Shown here one piece after another: positions 26,276 to 34,583 of a DNA stretch of 64,000 nt (the stretch's first letter is position 1; every line of letters begins with the position of its first letter). A program made the position numbers and the translations under genes. Origin of the DNA: Frankia sp. RB7 (GTDB lineage: Bacteria; Pseudomonadota; Alphaproteobacteria; Rhizobiales; Xanthobacteraceae); NCBI GenBank assembly GCA_030403585.1, contig JAUEPE010000013.1:62001-126000 (forward strand), in the 5' to 3' direction. Below the pieces are notes generated by a model. That model was not told where the DNA came from and ran no database searches. It worked only from the letters and a program-made list of their open reading frames with translations.

Positions 26276-26641
26276 CTATGAGGCCCGCTCATCACGTGCC
26301 TGAAGCAGTGTCGTGAAGCCACCATAGATCATGCGCTTGCCGTCGAACGGCATGTCGGAGCCCTTGAGACGCGGATCGGCCATCACCTTGGCGTTGACGG
26401 CATCGCGGCTCGCGCGATCGCGGTAGATGATCCACGAGAACACCACGACCTCGTTCTCCGTCGCCATCACCGCGCGCGGAAAGGATGTGAGCTCGCCATA
26501 GGGCACGTCATCGCCGATGCATTCGACATAGTCGAGCGCACCGTGCTCCATCCACACCGCGCAAGCCGTTCGGGCCAGCGCCTTGTAGGCCTCCATCTTG
26601 TCCTTCGCCACGGCGAGCACGAAACCATCGACATACGGCAT
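26276..26641 (-). CDS. DUF1428 family protein
   Basis: The start is placed at ATG 26641, which has an AAGGAG ribosome site 7 bp upstream; this gives 121 residues. The sequence MPYVDGFVLAVAKDKMEAYKA, then WMEHGALDYVECIGDDV, VVFSWIIYRDRASRDAVNAKVMADPRLK and MPFDGKRMIYGGF is the DUF1428 (YbaA-like) pattern, a dimeric ferredoxin-like fold. No enzymatic role is established. It stands alone between the inositol genes and tRNA-Gln, and converges on the IMPase gene. Confidence 0.9.
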   Translation of the reverse strand: MPYVDGFVLAVAKDKMEAYKALARTACAVWMEHGALDYVECIGDDVPYGELTSFPRAVMATENEVVVFSWIIYRDRASRDAVNAKVMADPRLKGSDMPFDGKRMIYGGFTTLLQARDERAS

Positions 26642-26782
26642 CACAGATCTCCTTGGGTTGTGTGTCCCAAGGACGATCGGACGCACGCCGATACGACCGG
26701 CGATGTCGGGATGAGGCAAACCGTCGCGAGCGGTGACGAGGCGCACGGGGGATGATTCAGACCTTGGGGAAGCGCCGGAAAT

Positions 26783-26856
26783 TGGCTGGGGAACTAGGAT
26801 TCGAACCTAGACAAACAGAGTCAGAGTCTGTTGTGCTACCGTTACACCATTCCCCA
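26783..26856 (-). tRNA. tRNA-Gln (anticodon CTG)
   Basis: On the minus strand the 74-nt gene folds as a cloverleaf. The acceptor is TGGGGAA/TTCCCCA, the anticodon stem ACAGA/TCTGT encloses the 7-nt loop CTCTGAC with anticodon CTG, and the T arm is CTAGG-TTCGAAT-CCTAG. The discriminator G is followed by an encoded CCA (26783-26785). Unpaired U at position 33 and the U1-A72 acceptor start are typical of tRNA-Gln. It reads CAG codons. Confidence 0.96.
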
Positions 26857-27036
26857 ACGGAATAGTCGAACAAAACCAATATCTTACTGATCTGTCCGAC
26901 TTCGGCCGGAAGCGCAGTTTGCGCAAATCACGGCTCAGGCGTGGCAGCGTTCTACCTGCTCAGCCCTAGGCTGGCAAGCGCGGCTGTGCAGGGATCAAAG
27001 CGCCGCCGCCCTCACCTCAGACACACGCGCCGTCCC

Positions 27037-28008
27037 CTACTCCATCTTGATATTCGCGGCCTCGATCACCTTCTTCCACCGCTGCGTCTCGGAGGCGATG
27101 TAGGCGGCGAACGGCCCGGAATCGACCGCGACTGCGGTGGCGCCGAGCTCGGCCATTTTCTGCACGGTCTCCGGCTGCTGCATGTAGGCGCGGATCTCGG
27201 TGGAGAGCTTTTCGATGATCGGCTTCGGCGTCGCGGCCGGAACGAAAAAGCCGTGCCAGGCGACCGCCTCGAAACCGGGGAGGAATTCGGCCACGGCCGG
27301 CACTTCCGGATCGAAGGCAGCACGCTTCGGCGTTGCGGTCGCGAGCATCGCGAGCTGGCCGGTCTTCACCTGCGGCAGCAGCAGCGGCACGTTGTCGAAG
27401 GCGAGATCGATCTGGCCGCTCAGCAAATCCGTCAGCATCTGGCTGGAGCCCTTGTAGGGCACGTGCACCATCTTGGTGCCGGTCATCTGCTGAAACAGCT
27501 CGCCGGCGAGATGCTGCGAGGTGCCGACGCCGGCCGAGCCGAACGAGACCTTGTCCGGGTTCGCCTTCAGATACGCGATCAGCTCCGGCACGGTCCGCGC
27601 CTTGATCTTGTCGGGATTGACGACGAGCACGTTCGGCACGACGCTGATCTGGGCGACCGGCGCCAGGTCTCTATCCGGCTGATAGCTGAGCTTCGGCCCG
27701 TACAGCGACGGGTTGATCGCGAGCGCCGACGTGCTGGCAAGCCCGAGCGTGATGCCGTCGGGGGCCGACTTTGCCAGCCGCGTCACGCCGAGGATCGAGC
27801 CGGCGCCACCGACATTCTCGACCACGAACGGCTTGCCGAGCTTCATCTGCAGATGGTTGGAGACCATGCGCGCAAAGATGTCCGCAGTGCCGCCGGCGGA
27901 GAAGGGCACGATCACCGTCACCTGCTTGGACGGATAACCATCCTGCGCGCTCGCCGGCGACATCGCCAGCAAAATTGCCGAGGCAAGACCAAGCCACATC
28001 GATCTCAT
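27037..28008 (-). CDS. Tripartite tricarboxylate transporter (Bug family) substrate-binding protein
   Basis: The 323-residue protein has a signal peptide ending SPASAQD, then the Bug/TctC pattern: YPSKQVTVIVPFSAGGTADIFARMVS, KPFVVENVGGAGSILG and the central FGSAGVGTSQHLAGELFQQMTG. Bug proteins bind carboxylates (citrate, other dicarboxylates or aromatic acids) for TctAB permeases. No tctA or tctB gene is near, so it may serve a remote permease. It is the last gene of the five-gene acid-sugar-type operon, suggesting that an organic or sugar acid is its ligand. Confidence 0.92.
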   Translation of the reverse strand: MRSMWLGLASAILLAMSPASAQDGYPSKQVTVIVPFSAGGTADIFARMVSNHLQMKLGKPFVVENVGGAGSILGVTRLAKSAPDGITLGLASTSALAINPSLYGPKLSYQPDRDLAPVAQISVVPNVLVVNPDKIKARTVPELIAYLKANPDKVSFGSAGVGTSQHLAGELFQQMTGTKMVHVPYKGSSQMLTDLLSGQIDLAFDNVPLLLPQVKTGQLAMLATATPKRAAFDPEVPAVAEFLPGFEAVAWHGFFVPAATPKPIIEKLSTEIRAYMQQPETVQKMAELGATAVAVDSGPFAAYIASETQRWKKVIEAANIKME

Positions 28009-28067
28009 CGAAGTTTCCTCTACTCTTACAGTTGTTGTTGGTTGAGTGCCGCTCGCGGCGGCGATGG

Positions 28068-29198
28068 CTAGAACGCGACCTCATACATGTTCAGAATCGC
28101 ATCCCGGCTCAAATCGCGCGGATTGTTGTCGAGCAGCCGGCGAATGGCGTGCGCCTCGTCGGCCATCACACCGAGATCATTCTTGGGCACGCCGAGCGCC
28201 GACAGCCGCATCTCGACGCCGAGATTCTTGCAGAACGCGTAGGTCGCATCGAATGCAAGCTTCGGATCGCTCTGCTCCGGTAGCCCGAGCGCGCCCAGCA
28301 CCGCGACCGTCTTCGCCCCGACCGCCGACATGTTGAACGCCAGCGTGTGCGGGAAGATCACCGCGCAGGCGAGACCGTGGGCAATGTGATGACGCGTGCC
28401 GAGCGGATAGGCCACGGCATGCCCCGCGGTCGTATTCACCGGCCCGAGGCAATAGCCGCCATACAGCGAGGCCAGCGACAGGCCGGCGCGCGCCTCGCGA
28501 TCGCCGCCATCGGCCACCGCGCGCTTCAGATAGCGCCCAACCAGCCGCGCGCCTTCGAGCGCATAGAGGTCGATCATCGGATGCGCCTTGCGGCTGGTAT
28601 AGGCCTCGACGCAATGCGCCAGCGCATCGACGCCGGTGGCTGCGGTGATCTCCTTCGGCACGGTCATCGTGAGATCGGGGTCGACGATGGCGATATCGGC
28701 CAGCATGAAACGGCTCTGCACCGCCTGCTTGTTCTGGCGAACGGGATCGGTGACCAGCGCGCGCGTGCCGGCCTCGCTGCCGGTACCCGATGTGGTCGGG
28801 ACCTGCATCAGCGCAACGCTGCGGCCGGTGACCTTCTCCGGCCCGACGATGTCGGCAAAGGGCACATCAGACGTGCACATCACCGCGACCAGCTTGGCAA
28901 GATCCATCGCGCTGCCGCCGCCGAAGCCGACGACGAGATCGGGCTTGGCCTCTTTCGCCATCGCGACCGCCTTCTCGAGATTGGGCAGATCCGGCTCCGG
29001 CTTCACCTCGCCGAACACTTTGACTGCGCCCGGCAGCGCCAGCGTATCGACGCGACGCGCATTGAAGGGATCGGAGATCACCAGCGGCCGCCTGGCATCG
29101 ATCCGCTCGGCGAAACGCGCTGCAGCGGTGATGGTGCCGTTGCCGAACTCCAGGATGGTCGGGCGGAGGATTTCGATGGGCGTGAAGGCGTTGGTCAT
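28068..29198 (-). CDS. Iron-containing (group III) alcohol dehydrogenase, maleylacetate-reductase-like
   Basis: From ATG 29198 the protein has 376 residues. NAD(P)-binding GGGSAMDLAKL (about residues 95-105), the S-x-GSE-type segment TSGTGSEAGTRALVTD and the metal-binding region HCVEAYTSRKAHP plus GHAVAYPLGTRHHIAHGLACAVIFPHTL are typical. Members reduce or oxidise alcohols or maleylacetate with a bound metal. It lies 13 bp after the PdxA-like gene, suggesting a role in the same acid-sugar pathway, perhaps oxidising or reducing a hydroxy-acid intermediate. Whether its true substrate is a tetronate, maleylacetate or another hydroxy compound cannot be seen. Confidence 0.88.
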   Translation of the reverse strand: MTNAFTPIEILRPTILEFGNGTITAAARFAERIDARRPLVISDPFNARRVDTLALPGAVKVFGEVKPEPDLPNLEKAVAMAKEAKPDLVVGFGGGSAMDLAKLVAVMCTSDVPFADIVGPEKVTGRSVALMQVPTTSGTGSEAGTRALVTDPVRQNKQAVQSRFMLADIAIVDPDLTMTVPKEITAATGVDALAHCVEAYTSRKAHPMIDLYALEGARLVGRYLKRAVADGGDREARAGLSLASLYGGYCLGPVNTTAGHAVAYPLGTRHHIAHGLACAVIFPHTLAFNMSAVGAKTVAVLGALGLPEQSDPKLAFDATYAFCKNLGVEMRLSALGVPKNDLGVMADEAHAIRRLLDNNPRDLSRDAILNMYEVAF

Positions 29199-29211
29199 CG
29201 TGGGCTCGATC

Positions 29212-30249
29212 TCAAGACTTGGACGCGGCGGCGCCGACGGCAAGCCGCTCGGCATAGTCGATGGCCTCGATCAGGCTGTGCTCGTTGGCAATGCCCTTGC
29301 CGGCAATGTCGAAGGCCGTGCCATGATCGACGGAGGTACGGATGATCGGCAGGCCCAGCGTGATGTTGACGCCGGAGAGCTCCTGCCAGCGGCCGGTGGC
29401 GGGATCGACCTGGAAGCCGAGCAGTTTGACCGGGATGTGTCCCTGGTCGTGATACATCGCGACCACGGCATCGTACTGGCCGGCGCGCAGCTTGACGAAG
29501 ATGGTGTCGCCGGGCACGGGACCGACGACGTCGAGACCATCGGCCACCGCCTTCGCGATCGTAGGCGCCGAGACGTCGATATCCTGCCGGCCGAACAGGC
29601 CGCCCTCGCCGGCATGCGGGTTGAGCGCGGCGATCGCGATTTTCGGCTTAGCGATGCCGAGCCGCAGCAGCGCATCGTTGGTGAGATCAATCACCATGCG
29701 CAGACGCTCCGGCGTCAGACGCTTCGGCACGTCCTCCAGCGCGACATGGGTCGAAACATGGCTGACGCGCATGTTGCCGTGGGCCAGCAGCATCACCGAG
29801 CCGCGCACGCCGGTGAGATGCGCCAGCATCTCGGTGTGTCCGGGAAAATGATAGCCGGCCTTGTTGAGAGCTTCCTTGTTCAGCGGTGCCGTGACGATGG
29901 CGCCGGTCCGGCCGGCCTGCGTCAAACGCACGCCCTGCTCGATCGCCTTGTAAGCAAAGCGGCCGCCGTCGGCGCTGAGCACGCCGGGCTTGATCGGGTC
30001 GCCTTCGGCGTCGGCTTGCAAATAGCAGAGGTTGGGCCAGTCGCGATCGTCGGCCTTGACTTGCGGGATAGCAACGTCGCTGCCTAGCGCGGCCTTCGCG
30101 CCGTCCAGCGCAACGCCGCTGCCGATGATCAGCAGGCGCAGATCGCCGCTCGCGAGCCGGTCCTTCAATCCGACACAGGCTTTCACGATGATCTCCGGAC
30201 CGATCCCGGCCGGATCGCCCATGGTAATGGCAAGATGACGAGAGGTCAT
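29212..30249 (-). CDS. pdxA2: PdxA2-like 4-phospho-acid-sugar dehydrogenase (4-hydroxythreonine-4-phosphate dehydrogenase family)
   Basis: From ATG 30249 the protein has 345 residues. It carries the PdxA patterns ITMGDPAGIGPEIIVKA (N-terminus), TAPLNKEALNKAGYHFPGHTEML (about 125-150), HVALEDVP, ALNPHAGEGGLFG and VAMYHDQGHIPVKLL with metal-binding histidines. PdxA makes pyridoxine precursor, but PdxA2 variants next to DUF1537 kinases convert D-threonate- or D-erythronate-4-phosphate to dihydroxyacetone phosphate and CO2. The DUF1537 kinase gene overlaps its start by 4 bp, which favours the PdxA2 role. No other pyridoxine genes are nearby. Confidence 0.88.
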   Translation of the reverse strand: MTSRHLAITMGDPAGIGPEIIVKACVGLKDRLASGDLRLLIIGSGVALDGAKAALGSDVAIPQVKADDRDWPNLCYLQADAEGDPIKPGVLSADGGRFAYKAIEQGVRLTQAGRTGAIVTAPLNKEALNKAGYHFPGHTEMLAHLTGVRGSVMLLAHGNMRVSHVSTHVALEDVPKRLTPERLRMVIDLTNDALLRLGIAKPKIAIAALNPHAGEGGLFGRQDIDVSAPTIAKAVADGLDVVGPVPGDTIFVKLRAGQYDAVVAMYHDQGHIPVKLLGFQVDPATGRWQELSGVNITLGLPIIRTSVDHGTAFDIAGKGIANEHSLIEAIDYAERLAVGAAASKS

Positions 30250-31358
30250 GACGGACTCCCCAGATTGAGCAAATGATTGTCCCGGAGCAGATCGCGCCAC
30301 AGATCGCGCCCGCCAAACGCCCCGGATTTCGAGATGACATCGACGTCAGCCCAGCGGCCGCCTTGCAGCGCCGAGCGCGGCAGGCCCGGCACGATACGCC
30401 CCGTCACCTGCAGCGCGTGCGCGCCGAGGGCAAGGCATACGGCCTTCAGCGTCTCTCCGCCAGCAACGATCAGGGTTCCAGGCGGATCCAGCGCAGTGAT
30501 CAACGATGTCAATTCACGCGCGATCCGTTGCGCGGCATCGGCGCGCGACAGCCCTTCGACAAGCGAGAATTTTACCAGCGCCACGCCGTCGTCAGCCAGC
30601 TTGCGCTGAACGACCGCGCTGCCGTCACCCTCGGCGAGCGCAACCGTGGCGTCGCCACATGCGTCCAGCTGTGAGGCGGTGGCGGCCTGGTCCGAGCCGA
30701 ACAGCCCAAGCACCGGGCGCTTCAATTTCGAAAGCGCATCTGCACGGTGGCCCCGCGCGAGTGCACCGGCGAGCCCGCCGCTTCCGCACCACAGCACGGG
30801 CCCGGGCATCTGCCGCGCCATCTCGACGACGCGATCGAGATCGAGGTCACTCTCGGCATCGAAGACCTGAACGCCGCCCTGCGCCAACGTATCGGAGCCG
30901 CCGCGCCGCGCCTCGATGCCATCCTGTCTCAACTGGTCCAACAGATTGTCGCCGACGCGATGCCAGTCGCCGTCCACCGTACGCGCGTATTGCTGGGCAT
31001 CGATGGTTCGGCGTCCCTGATAGTCGAAGGCAGGCGCGACCACGCATGACGCCCAGTGGCCGGTGTTCAGGCAGGCGCCGAGCTCGGCCGCCCAGGCGCC
31101 ACGGAGCAGGCTGTCGACTTTCTTGTAGGCGATCGTGCCGTCGCGAAGCAGCGGTGCCAACCGGCCGACGATTGCGACGCTTTCGGCTTTCGAACGTTCC
31201 CTCGTGCCGCTGTCGATGGCGAGGCTCGGGGAGCCTGACGCCGCGCGCGTATCCTCCCAGATGACGTCGAACGGTCCGCACAGGCCAACGAACTCCGCCG
31301 CAGTGTCGAGCGCGCCGGTGAGGTCGTCGGCAAGCAGGCGGACGCTGGTCATCGTCAT
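30246..31358 (-). CDS. DUF1537 four-carbon acid sugar kinase (DtnK-like)
   Basis: The 370-residue protein shows both DUF1537 domains. The N-terminal part has LLADDLTGALDTAAEF and the KKVDSLLRGAWAAEL loop; the C-terminal nucleotide-binding part has LIVAGGETLKAVCLALG and VISKSGAFGG. It phosphorylates the terminal hydroxyl of a tetronate (D-threonate, D-erythronate or similar) using ATP. The ATG at 31358 has a GGGAG ribosome site 6 bp upstream, and the stop overlaps pdxA2. At 370 residues it is about 50 shorter than typical members of around 420; the central region (about residues 180-215) looks compact. DtnK is the likely role given the PdxA2 partner. Confidence 0.88.
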   Translation of the reverse strand: MTMTSVRLLADDLTGALDTAAEFVGLCGPFDVIWEDTRAASGSPSLAIDSGTRERSKAESVAIVGRLAPLLRDGTIAYKKVDSLLRGAWAAELGACLNTGHWASCVVAPAFDYQGRRTIDAQQYARTVDGDWHRVGDNLLDQLRQDGIEARRGGSDTLAQGGVQVFDAESDLDLDRVVEMARQMPGPVLWCGSGGLAGALARGHRADALSKLKRPVLGLFGSDQAATASQLDACGDATVALAEGDGSAVVQRKLADDGVALVKFSLVEGLSRADAAQRIARELTSLITALDPPGTLIVAGGETLKAVCLALGAHALQVTGRIVPGLPRSALQGGRWADVDVISKSGAFGGRDLWRDLLRDNHLLNLGSPS

Positions 31359-31376
31359 GCCGCTCCCGCCTCCGCC

Positions 31377-32312
31377 TTAAGCGGCAGACGCAAATGCCGC
31401 GGCATTCGCGAGCAGCTCTTTCAATTGAGCCGCCGGCAAGGTTTCCAGCGGCGGCCGCAGGCGCTGCCAACCGGCGTGACCGGTGCGCTCAGCCATCAGC
31501 GCCTTCAGCGACGGCATCTGCGCGAAGCGCGAGACCAGCTCACGCGCCTTCACGATGCGCGCCTGTGCAGAAGCGAGCTTGGCGTCGTCGTCGCTGTCGC
31601 GGAAGTGCTTGAAGACATAGGCGAGATCGCGCGCGATGAGGTTCGAAGTCGCGGTGATGCAGCCCGCGCCACCCTTGCGCAGCAGCGGCAGCAACAGCGG
31701 GTCGGCGCCGGTCAGCACCGCAAAGCCCGGGAATCGCTCGACCATCGCGGTCATGTTGGCGAAGTCGCCCGAGGAATCCTTGATGCCGACGATGGTCGAC
31801 GGATAGGCCGTGCGCAACCGCTCGATCAGCGCGTGCGAGATCGGCTGCATCGACATTTGCGGAATGTGATAGAGCACGATCTTGAGGCGCTTATCGCCGA
31901 TGCGCTGGATGATCTCGCTATAGGCGGCATAGACGCCGTCATCGCTGACGTTCTTGTAGTAGAACGGCGGCAGCATCACCACGGTGTCGACGCCGACCGA
32001 CAGCGCATGGCGCGTCAACGCGATGGTTTCGGTGAATGCGGCAACGCCGGTGCCCGGCAGCAACCGGTTCGGCTTGATGCCGCCGGCGACCACGGCCTCC
32101 AGCAGCGCGGTGCGCTCGGAGACCGAGAAGGAGTTCGCCTCCCCCGTGGTGCCGAGCATCGCAATGGCATCACAGCCTTCGTCCAGCAAATAGCGGCAAT
32201 GCGCAATGAACCGCGCATGATCAGGCGCTAGCTCGGCGTCGAGTGGCGTCAACGCGGCGGAGAACACGCCATGTGGGTGCAAGGACTGGGGGTGCAGCGA
32301 TGATGTCGACAA
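31377..32312 (-). CDS. DapA/DHDPS-family aldolase or lyase
   Basis: The 311-residue TIM-barrel protein has the DHDPS family signature GTTGE (residues 54-58), catalytic Tyr148 (LYHIPQ) and Schiff-base Lys178 (VGIKDSSGD). It begins with TTG at 32312, supported by a GGAGGAAGC ribosome site; a later start is also possible. Members with these motifs act on pyruvate plus an aldehyde or reverse (KDG aldolase, N-acetylneuraminate lyase, trans-o-hydroxybenzylidenepyruvate hydratase-aldolase) as well as dihydrodipicolinate synthesis. Here it heads the acid-sugar operon divergent from an IclR gene, so a catabolic 2-keto-3-deoxy acid lyase is more likely than lysine synthesis. Confidence 0.88.
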   Translation of the reverse strand: MSTSSLHPQSLHPHGVFSAALTPLDAELAPDHARFIAHCRYLLDEGCDAIAMLGTTGEANSFSVSERTALLEAVVAGGIKPNRLLPGTGVAAFTETIALTRHALSVGVDTVVMLPPFYYKNVSDDGVYAAYSEIIQRIGDKRLKIVLYHIPQMSMQPISHALIERLRTAYPSTIVGIKDSSGDFANMTAMVERFPGFAVLTGADPLLLPLLRKGGAGCITATSNLIARDLAYVFKHFRDSDDDAKLASAQARIVKARELVSRFAQMPSLKALMAERTGHAGWQRLRPPLETLPAAQLKELLANAAAFASAA

Positions 32313-32338
32313 AGCTTCCTCCGACCGTCAGATCGATG

Positions 32339-32367
32339 TTGTTCGGAATGCGAACATTTGTTATAAT
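32339..32367 (+). promoter_or_regulatory. iclR promoter with overlapping IclR-type operator
   Basis: A near-consensus promoter for the IclR gene is visible: TTGTTC (-35, 32339-32344), a 17-bp spacer and a perfect TATAAT (-10, 32362-32367). A 17-bp palindrome TGTTCG-N5-CGAACA (32340-32356) covers the -35, matching the GTTCG/CGAAC half-sites typical of IclR-family operators. It lies in the divergent gap to the operon at 32312, so it could control both directions and the regulator itself. Confidence 0.75.
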
Positions 32368-32418
32368 CTGACCCGTTCGTAAGATCAGGCTGCCGCCGCG
32401 TCAAGGGCTGTAGCTGTC

Positions 32419-33270
32419 ATGGCAGGGCATACAGGCATGGCCAAGGGCGAAAAGAAGACGACGAAACGCGCACCGGAGGCTACACCGAAAAATCCCAAGA
32501 ATTATGTCGCGTCCGTCGGCAAGGCCTTTGCCGTGCTCAAGAGTTTCACCAGCGAGGCGTTCGAGCTGACGCTGAGTGAAGTTGCCGCACGCGCCGATCT
32601 CGATCGCGGCACGGCGTTCCGCCTGATCCAGACCCTGATCGAACTCGGCTATCTCCAGGCCGTGCCGCAGAGCCGCCGGTTCCGTCTCGGCCTCGCCTGC
32701 CTCGACCTCGGCTACACCGTGCTGTCGCACGGATCGTTGCGCACCATCGTCGAGCCCTTGTTGCGCGATCTCGTGCCTGAGGTCGGCGATGCCGCCTCGC
32801 TCGGCATCCTCGATGGCGGCGACGTGATCTATCTCGCGCGCGTCGGCGCCGGCCTCGACCGCCACAAGATGGACCGCCGGCCGGGCACGCGCATCCCCGC
32901 CTACAGCGCCGCGCTTGGCCATGCCATGCTCGCACACCTTCAGCGCAACGAGCAAATCGAGCGGCTGGAGTCGCGACCGCGCGTCAAGCTGTCGGAGCGA
33001 ACGCTGACCGATCTCGACGCCCTGCTCGCCCGACTCGACCAGGTGAAGAAGAAGGGCCATGCCGTGTCCGACGGCGAGAACGCCTATGGCCTGCGCACGT
33101 TGGCGATGCCGATCCTGGACGCGCAGGGTTTCGTGATCGCCGGACTGAGCGTCACCGTGGATGCGATGCGCATGGACATGCCGACCTTTCGCGATCAGGC
33201 GCTGCCGAAACTGATGCGACTGACGGACACGGTGCAGGAGATCACGATCAAGTCGGGCCTGCTGAGCTGA
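32419..33270 (+). CDS. IclR-family transcriptional regulator of the acid-sugar operon
   Basis: The 283-residue protein has an IclR winged helix-turn-helix at about residues 30-90 (VASVGKAFAVLKSFTSEAFELTLSEVAARADLDRGTAFRLIQTLIELGYL). The C-terminal effector domain has the family's pattern (RIPAYSAALGHAMLAHL, then KGHAVSDGENAYGLRTLAMPILD). The KKTTKR stretch at the N-terminus is a basic extension. It is divergent from the acid-sugar operon and has an IclR-type operator in the gap, so it likely activates or represses that operon and itself. The effector is unknown. Confidence 0.92.
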   Translation: MAGHTGMAKGEKKTTKRAPEATPKNPKNYVASVGKAFAVLKSFTSEAFELTLSEVAARADLDRGTAFRLIQTLIELGYLQAVPQSRRFRLGLACLDLGYTVLSHGSLRTIVEPLLRDLVPEVGDAASLGILDGGDVIYLARVGAGLDRHKMDRRPGTRIPAYSAALGHAMLAHLQRNEQIERLESRPRVKLSERTLTDLDALLARLDQVKKKGHAVSDGENAYGLRTLAMPILDAQGFVIAGLSVTVDAMRMDMPTFRDQALPKLMRLTDTVQEITIKSGLLS

Positions 33271-33306
33271 GCGCGCCGTCGGCCGAAGTGCGATCTCCGA
33301 AGACGG

Positions 33307-33510
33307 CTATTCCGGGACGAGCGTCGCAAGTCCGGCTTCGATGATGGTGATTTCCTCGCTCACCTGCGCGATGGAGTGCTGCGGGTCGACGCCGGTCACG
33401 GCCACCAGCTGCCGCAGCAGGTCCTGGCGATGCGCCAGAATATCTTCCAGGGCATCGCGATCGTTCAGCCTCACATAGCCCTCAACGATCAATTCAACGG
33501 AACGCGACAT
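33307..33510 (-). CDS. Small hypothetical protein, 67 residues
   Basis: The ORF from ATG 33510 has a GAGAG ribosome-site-like stretch upstream. The product (MSRSVELIVEGYVRLNDRDA, ending EAGLATLVPE) is acidic and predicted helical, with no membrane segment or cysteines. I do not recognise the family. It sits between iclR (convergent) and rnz. The clean ORF and typical residue use make it plausible as a real small protein, but function cannot be inferred. Confidence 0.55.
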   Translation of the reverse strand: MSRSVELIVEGYVRLNDRDALEDILAHRQDLLRQLVAVTGVDPQHSIAQVSEEITIIEAGLATLVPE

Positions 33511-33629
33511 GATACTCTCGATACAAATCTGATTTCTGATCTCGCGAAAATATCGCGCTGGCGCGCGGCTGCGGAAATGAAGTCACGTCAACCTTGACAG
33601 GTAAGATTAATGGCCGTGCAACGCATTGC

Positions 33630-34535
33630 CTAAACAGTGATACGATCGAAATCTGTGGCGATCCGGACGTTTGGAAATATCTTTGCCGCTTCGGCCAGTA
33701 TCTCGTCGTCCTCATAGCGGCCCGACAAATGGGTCAGCACGAGCTGCCGGACGTTATTCGTAGCCGCGAGGGTAGCCGCCTCCGCCGCGGTGAGATGGCC
33801 GTAGTCCCGCGCGGTCGGCGCGTCCCGATCCAGGAACGTCGCCTCGATCACCAGCAGGTCGGCTCCCACGACATGTTTCGCTAGCCCCTCGGTGGTCTCG
33901 GTGTCGCCGATCACGACCAGCTTCTTGCCGCCACCCGGCGGGCCCAAAACATCCTCCGGATCGATCGTCCGGCCACCCTCGATCGTGACCGGCCGACCTG
34001 CGGCCAGCTCGCCGCGCATGGGACCATCGGGCACACCGAGCGCAGCAAGGCGATCGGACAAGAGATGGCGCCGCGTGGGACTTTGGAAAGCGAAGCCAAA
34101 ACTGTCGGTGTCACGATGACGGACCGGAAAACAGTCGATGGTGAAGTCGCCGGCATCGACGACATGTCCTTCCGACAGCGGCGCGAACGCCACAGCAATC
34201 GGCGCGCGGCCCTCGCCCCACAGGCCCGCAAGCATGCGGATGACGATATCGAGCGTGCCCGGCCCACCATGGATGGTCATCACATCGGAGGTCTGCCGCA
34301 GCCCCAATGTCGAGAACAGACCGGGGATGCCGAGGACGTGGTCGAGATGCCCGTGCGTCAGCAGAATGCGATCAAGCCGCCGAAAGCCGGCGCCGCTTCG
34401 CAGCAGCTGTCGCTGCGTGCCCTCGCCGCAATCGATCAGCATGCGCTGGCCCGCAGTCTCCAGCAGAAGCGCCGGATGGTTGCGCTCTGCGGATGGAACG
34501 CTGGCCGAGGTCCCGAGAAATGTCAGGGCGAACAT
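33630..34535 (-). CDS. rnz: Ribonuclease Z (tRNA 3' processing endonuclease)
   Basis: The 301-residue metallo-beta-lactamase-fold protein has the RNase Z layout: LTFLGTSASVPSAERNHPALLLE (family N-terminus), the metal motif LTHGHLDHVLGIPG (H61-x-H63-x-D65-H66), the FPVRHRDTDSFGF exosite-like segment (about 135-147), GDTETTEGL and the final histidine in VLTHLSGRY. It cleaves the 3' trailer from tRNA precursors. The gene is monocistronic here, 48 bp from the downstream end of the tetR gene. Another MBL-fold phosphodiesterase is possible but the motif set fits RNase Z. Confidence 0.9.
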   Translation of the reverse strand: MFALTFLGTSASVPSAERNHPALLLETAGQRMLIDCGEGTQRQLLRSGAGFRRLDRILLTHGHLDHVLGIPGLFSTLGLRQTSDVMTIHGGPGTLDIVIRMLAGLWGEGRAPIAVAFAPLSEGHVVDAGDFTIDCFPVRHRDTDSFGFAFQSPTRRHLLSDRLAALGVPDGPMRGELAAGRPVTIEGGRTIDPEDVLGPPGGGKKLVVIGDTETTEGLAKHVVGADLLVIEATFLDRDAPTARDYGHLTAAEAATLAATNNVRQLVLTHLSGRYEDDEILAEAAKIFPNVRIATDFDRITV

Positions 34536-34583
34536 TGTTGACTCTTGTCCAGCGGGCCGAAGAGCTTATCCGCTCTGGGCGGC

